Below the pieces are notes generated by a model. That model saw only the letters and a list, made by a program, of their open reading frames with translations, was not told the DNA's origin and made no database searches. A program made the position numbers and the translations under genes. A stretch of 23,607 nt of DNA, taken from contig JAEZXP010000215.1 of NCBI GenBank assembly GCA_023419655.1, forward strand, positions 1-23,607, given 5' to 3'. This DNA is from Bacillota bacterium (GTDB taxonomy: Bacteria; Bacillota; Clostridia; Lachnospirales; Lachnospiraceae). Shown in pieces: positions 21,886 through 23,607 of this stretch. Positions within the stretch are counted from its first letter, which is position 1, and each line of letters starts with the position of its first letter.

Positions 21886-22755
21886 ATGAAAGATTTCGTT
21901 ATTACCGCCGATTCAAACTCTGACCTGCTGAACGATTACATAAAGGATAAGCATATCGGTATTATCCCTCACTATTATGATTTAGAAGGTATAACCTATG
22001 GGGATGAAATTAATCTTACTCCAAAGGAATTTTATGATAAGATGAGAAGCGGTCTTATGCCGACTACGATGGCCAGTAACCCGGAAGTCATCCGAGCAAC
22101 CTTCCAAAATTATGTAGACCAGAGTCTTGACATCCTGCATATCAGCTTTTCCTCTGCTTTAAGCGGAGGCTGCAGCAATGTTATGGCAGGTGCCAGAGAG
22201 ATTTGTGAAGAAAATCCCGGTGCTAAGATTATCGTCATTGATACATTGAATGCTTCCCTCGGTGAAGGCATGTTTGTTATGAAGGCAGTGCAGATGAAGG
22301 AAGAAGGTAAAACCATCGATGAAATTGCCGCCTGGCTTGAAGAGCATAAAATGGAGTTCTGTGTAAGGTTTACTGTCGATGACCTCAACCACCTTCAAAG
22401 AGGCGGAAGAATCTCTAAAACCACCGCATTTTTTGGAACTGTAATGAGTATTAAGCCGCTCCTTTATATCAATGAAGAAGGAAATCTGGTTCCCCTTGGT
22501 ACGGCAAGAGGCCGGAAAAAATCCCTGTCTACAATCTGCCATAATATGATTGAAAGCATGGGTAAATATAAGGATACGCATGATACGGTCTGCATAGCCC
22601 ACGGAGATTCCTTAGAGGATGCTAACTATCTTGCAGAGCTTATAAAAGAAGCGCTCCCCCATAAGGATATCCTTATTAATACTGTAAGTCCCAGTATCGG
22701 CTCACATTCAGGCCCCGGGGCAATCGGTCTTTGTTTTATGGGAGAAAAACGATAA
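21886..22755 (+). CDS. DegV family protein (fatty-acid-binding)
   Basis: A 289-residue cytoplasmic DegV protein. Typical blocks are the N-terminal ITADSNSDL, MPTTMASNPEV, the loop HISFSSALSGGCSN and the VIDTLNASLGEG segment. The lid-domain stretch is FTVDDLNHLQRGGRISKTTAF, followed by KPLLYINEEGNL and near the end the SPSIGSHSGPGAIGLCF block. DegV (FakB-like) proteins bind a fatty acid and, in organisms with FakA, present it for phosphorylation; no fakA is in the window. Length and motifs are normal. The ATG at 21886 follows AGGAGG. It is monocistronic, with its own promoter, an unusual duplicated leader and a strong terminator. Confidence 0.95.
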   Translation: MKDFVITADSNSDLLNDYIKDKHIGIIPHYYDLEGITYGDEINLTPKEFYDKMRSGLMPTTMASNPEVIRATFQNYVDQSLDILHISFSSALSGGCSNVMAGAREICEENPGAKIIVIDTLNASLGEGMFVMKAVQMKEEGKTIDEIAAWLEEHKMEFCVRFTVDDLNHLQRGGRISKTTAFFGTVMSIKPLLYINEEGNLVPLGTARGRKKSLSTICHNMIESMGKYKDTHDTVCIAHGDSLEDANYLAELIKEALPHKDILINTVSPSIGSHSGPGAIGLCFMGEKR

Positions 22756-22765
22756 ATAATACTGC

Positions 22766-22799
22766 AAAACGGTCTTGCCACTGAGGCAAGACCGTTTTT
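22766..22799 (+). terminator. Rho-independent terminator of degV
   Basis: A perfect 14-bp stem, AAAACGGTCTTGCC (22766-22779) and GGCAAGACCGTTTT (22785-22798), with a 5-nt loop and a run of T that is part of the stem. A-rich and T-rich flanks make it potentially bidirectional. Confidence 0.92.
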
Positions 22800-22831
22800 A
22801 ATATATAAGAGTATAAAAGGGGGGAGCTTAA

Positions 22832-22873
22832 TTGAAAAACACTTATTATTCTTTGATTATGAATACATTATAA
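22832..22873 (+). other. Possible 13-codon mini-ORF with strong RBS
   Basis: A GGGGGGAG sequence (about 22819-22826) is well spaced from a TTG at 22832 that opens a 13-residue frame (MKNTYYSLIMNTL). It could be a leader peptide, a remnant of a decayed gene, or chance. The rest of 22874-23015 is A/T-rich; I see no gene there. Confidence 0.2.
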
Positions 22874-23015
22874 TCGATTTTATCTGGCACCTTGTCACAT
22901 TTTAGATATTTTGTTATCACATTTCAGGACAATATTGTATGATTTTAATGATATAATTATATATTTTCATATTAATTCCCGTCATTATATACATTCGTTC
23001 TTTTTCTGTCCTTTC

Positions 23016-23607
23016 TTATCCAATACAAATGCGGTTACGGCCAGTTTGCTTGGCACGATACAGTGCCGCGTCACTCCGTTTAATAACATCGGTGTAATTG
23101 GTATCGGTTCGAAGAAGTCCACTGGCTCCTGCACTGACAGTAACGTGAACGGATACTTTACCGGATATTACTATTGCTGTCTTTTCAACGGCTTTTATGG
23201 CTCTATCCCCAATGGCCGCCGCTTTTTCCACCGGACATCCGGGCAGGACTGCCACAAATTCCTCCCCACCATAGCGAGCGAACATGTCAGCGGTGCGAAA
23301 CGCCTTCTTTAAAATATGGCTTGCTTTGATAAGCACCTGGTCTCCCGCTTCATGACCATAGGTGTCATTAATCCGTTTAAAATTATCGATGTCGAACATG
23401 AGGATGCTCAAATTGTCTTTATCCCTTCTGGCGCTTTCAAATGCCGTCTCTAAAAACGAATCCAGGGACAGGCGGTTGGCCAGCTGCGTCAACTTATCGG
23501 TATTGGCCAGCTGCTGCAGCTGGTTGCTGTTGTCCTCCAGCTTCTGTGCCATAATGTTAAAAGACGCGGAAAACTCCCCCATAAAATCAACCCGCTGTGA
23601 AAAGTCC
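23016..23607 (-). CDS. HAMP-GGDEF diguanylate cyclase (partial, C-terminal part)
   Basis: The frame enters from the right edge and ends at 23016. The first visible residues, DFSQRVDFMGEFSASFNIMAQKLEDNS, look like the end of a HAMP linker, so the missing N-terminus is probably a membrane sensor. The GGDEF domain follows: DKLTQLANR, MFDIDNFKRINDTYGHEAGD (metal and substrate contacts) and the active site GGEEF. An inhibitory I-site RTAD lies exactly five residues before GGEEF, as needed for product feedback. It should make cyclic di-GMP from GTP at the membrane. The domain ends with SDAALYRAKQTGRNR. The in-frame ATG near 23582 is internal, not the start. No clear terminator follows the stop. Confidence 0.93.
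   Translation of the reverse strand, partial: DFSQRVDFMGEFSASFNIMAQKLEDNSNQLQQLANTDKLTQLANRLSLDSFLETAFESARRDKDNLSILMFDIDNFKRINDTYGHEAGDQVLIKASHILKKAFRTADMFARYGGEEFVAVLPGCPVEKAAAIGDRAIKAVEKTAIVISGKVSVHVTVSAGASGLLRTDTNYTDVIKRSDAALYRAKQTGRNRICIG

Overview
The window looks like the chromosome of a low-to-moderate G+C, Gram-positive anaerobe of the class Clostridia, most likely Lachnospiraceae or a close relative. The reasons are strong AGGAGG ribosome-binding sites, sigma-A-type promoters, a split glycine decarboxylase (gcvPA/gcvPB), a lipoprotein with a Gram-positive-style lipobox, a DegV protein, a Clostridia-type radical SAM/DUF4130 gene pair and an NfnA-like flavoprotein. The family placement is inference from gene content, not a database match. 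There are no tRNA, rRNA, phage or transposase genes and no CRISPR array.

Layout. (1) 1-1750: the start of an NfnA-like FAD/NAD subunit that runs off the left edge, an HD-domain protein, and a divergent small CmpB-family membrane protein. (2) 1775-3614: a promoter, a leader with two competing hairpins, a HAD phosphatase-GNAT acetyltransferase fusion, a Fur-family regulator and a terminator. (3) 3647-6537, minus strand: a small Gly/Asn-repeat lipoprotein, then the DUF4130 and radical SAM pair predicted to act on DNA, with a near-consensus promoter. (4) 6581-12715: an ABC-2-type exporter operon (ATPase and two permeases, minus strand) divergent from a histidine kinase, HD protein and response regulator operon. 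The shared intergenic region carries two 53-bp tandem repeats, the probable binding region of the regulator. (5) 12745-12904: a long palindromic element at the convergent junction, which supplies the last codons and stop of lpdA. (6) 12885-19979, minus strand: a complete glycine cleavage system, gcvT-gcvH-gcvPA-gcvPB, followed after a terminator by lplA and lpdA. (7) 20079-21703: an SsuB/SsuC-type ABC ATPase and permease without a substrate-binding gene. (8) 21765-22799: degV with its own promoter, a duplicated-RBS leader and a terminator. (9) 23016 to the right edge: the C-terminal part of a HAMP-GGDEF diguanylate cyclase.

How the genes work together. GcvPA/PB, GcvT, GcvH and LpdA form the full glycine cleavage cycle. 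LplA attaches lipoate to GcvH, so the cluster is self-sufficient apart from lipoate supply. The kinase/regulator pair very likely controls the divergent exporter. The radical SAM and DUF4130 proteins are a conserved pair of unproven function.

The most unusual observations are at the level of RNA and DNA structure. The leaders of degV and of the exporter operon share a decoy Shine-Dalgarno/anti-Shine-Dalgarno hairpin (AGGAGGATAAATCCTCC) placed 31-33 nt before the true ribosome-binding site. lplA appears to start at AUU. A two-state leader precedes the HAD-GNAT gene. Palindromic elements overlap the stop codons of lpdA and gcvPA.
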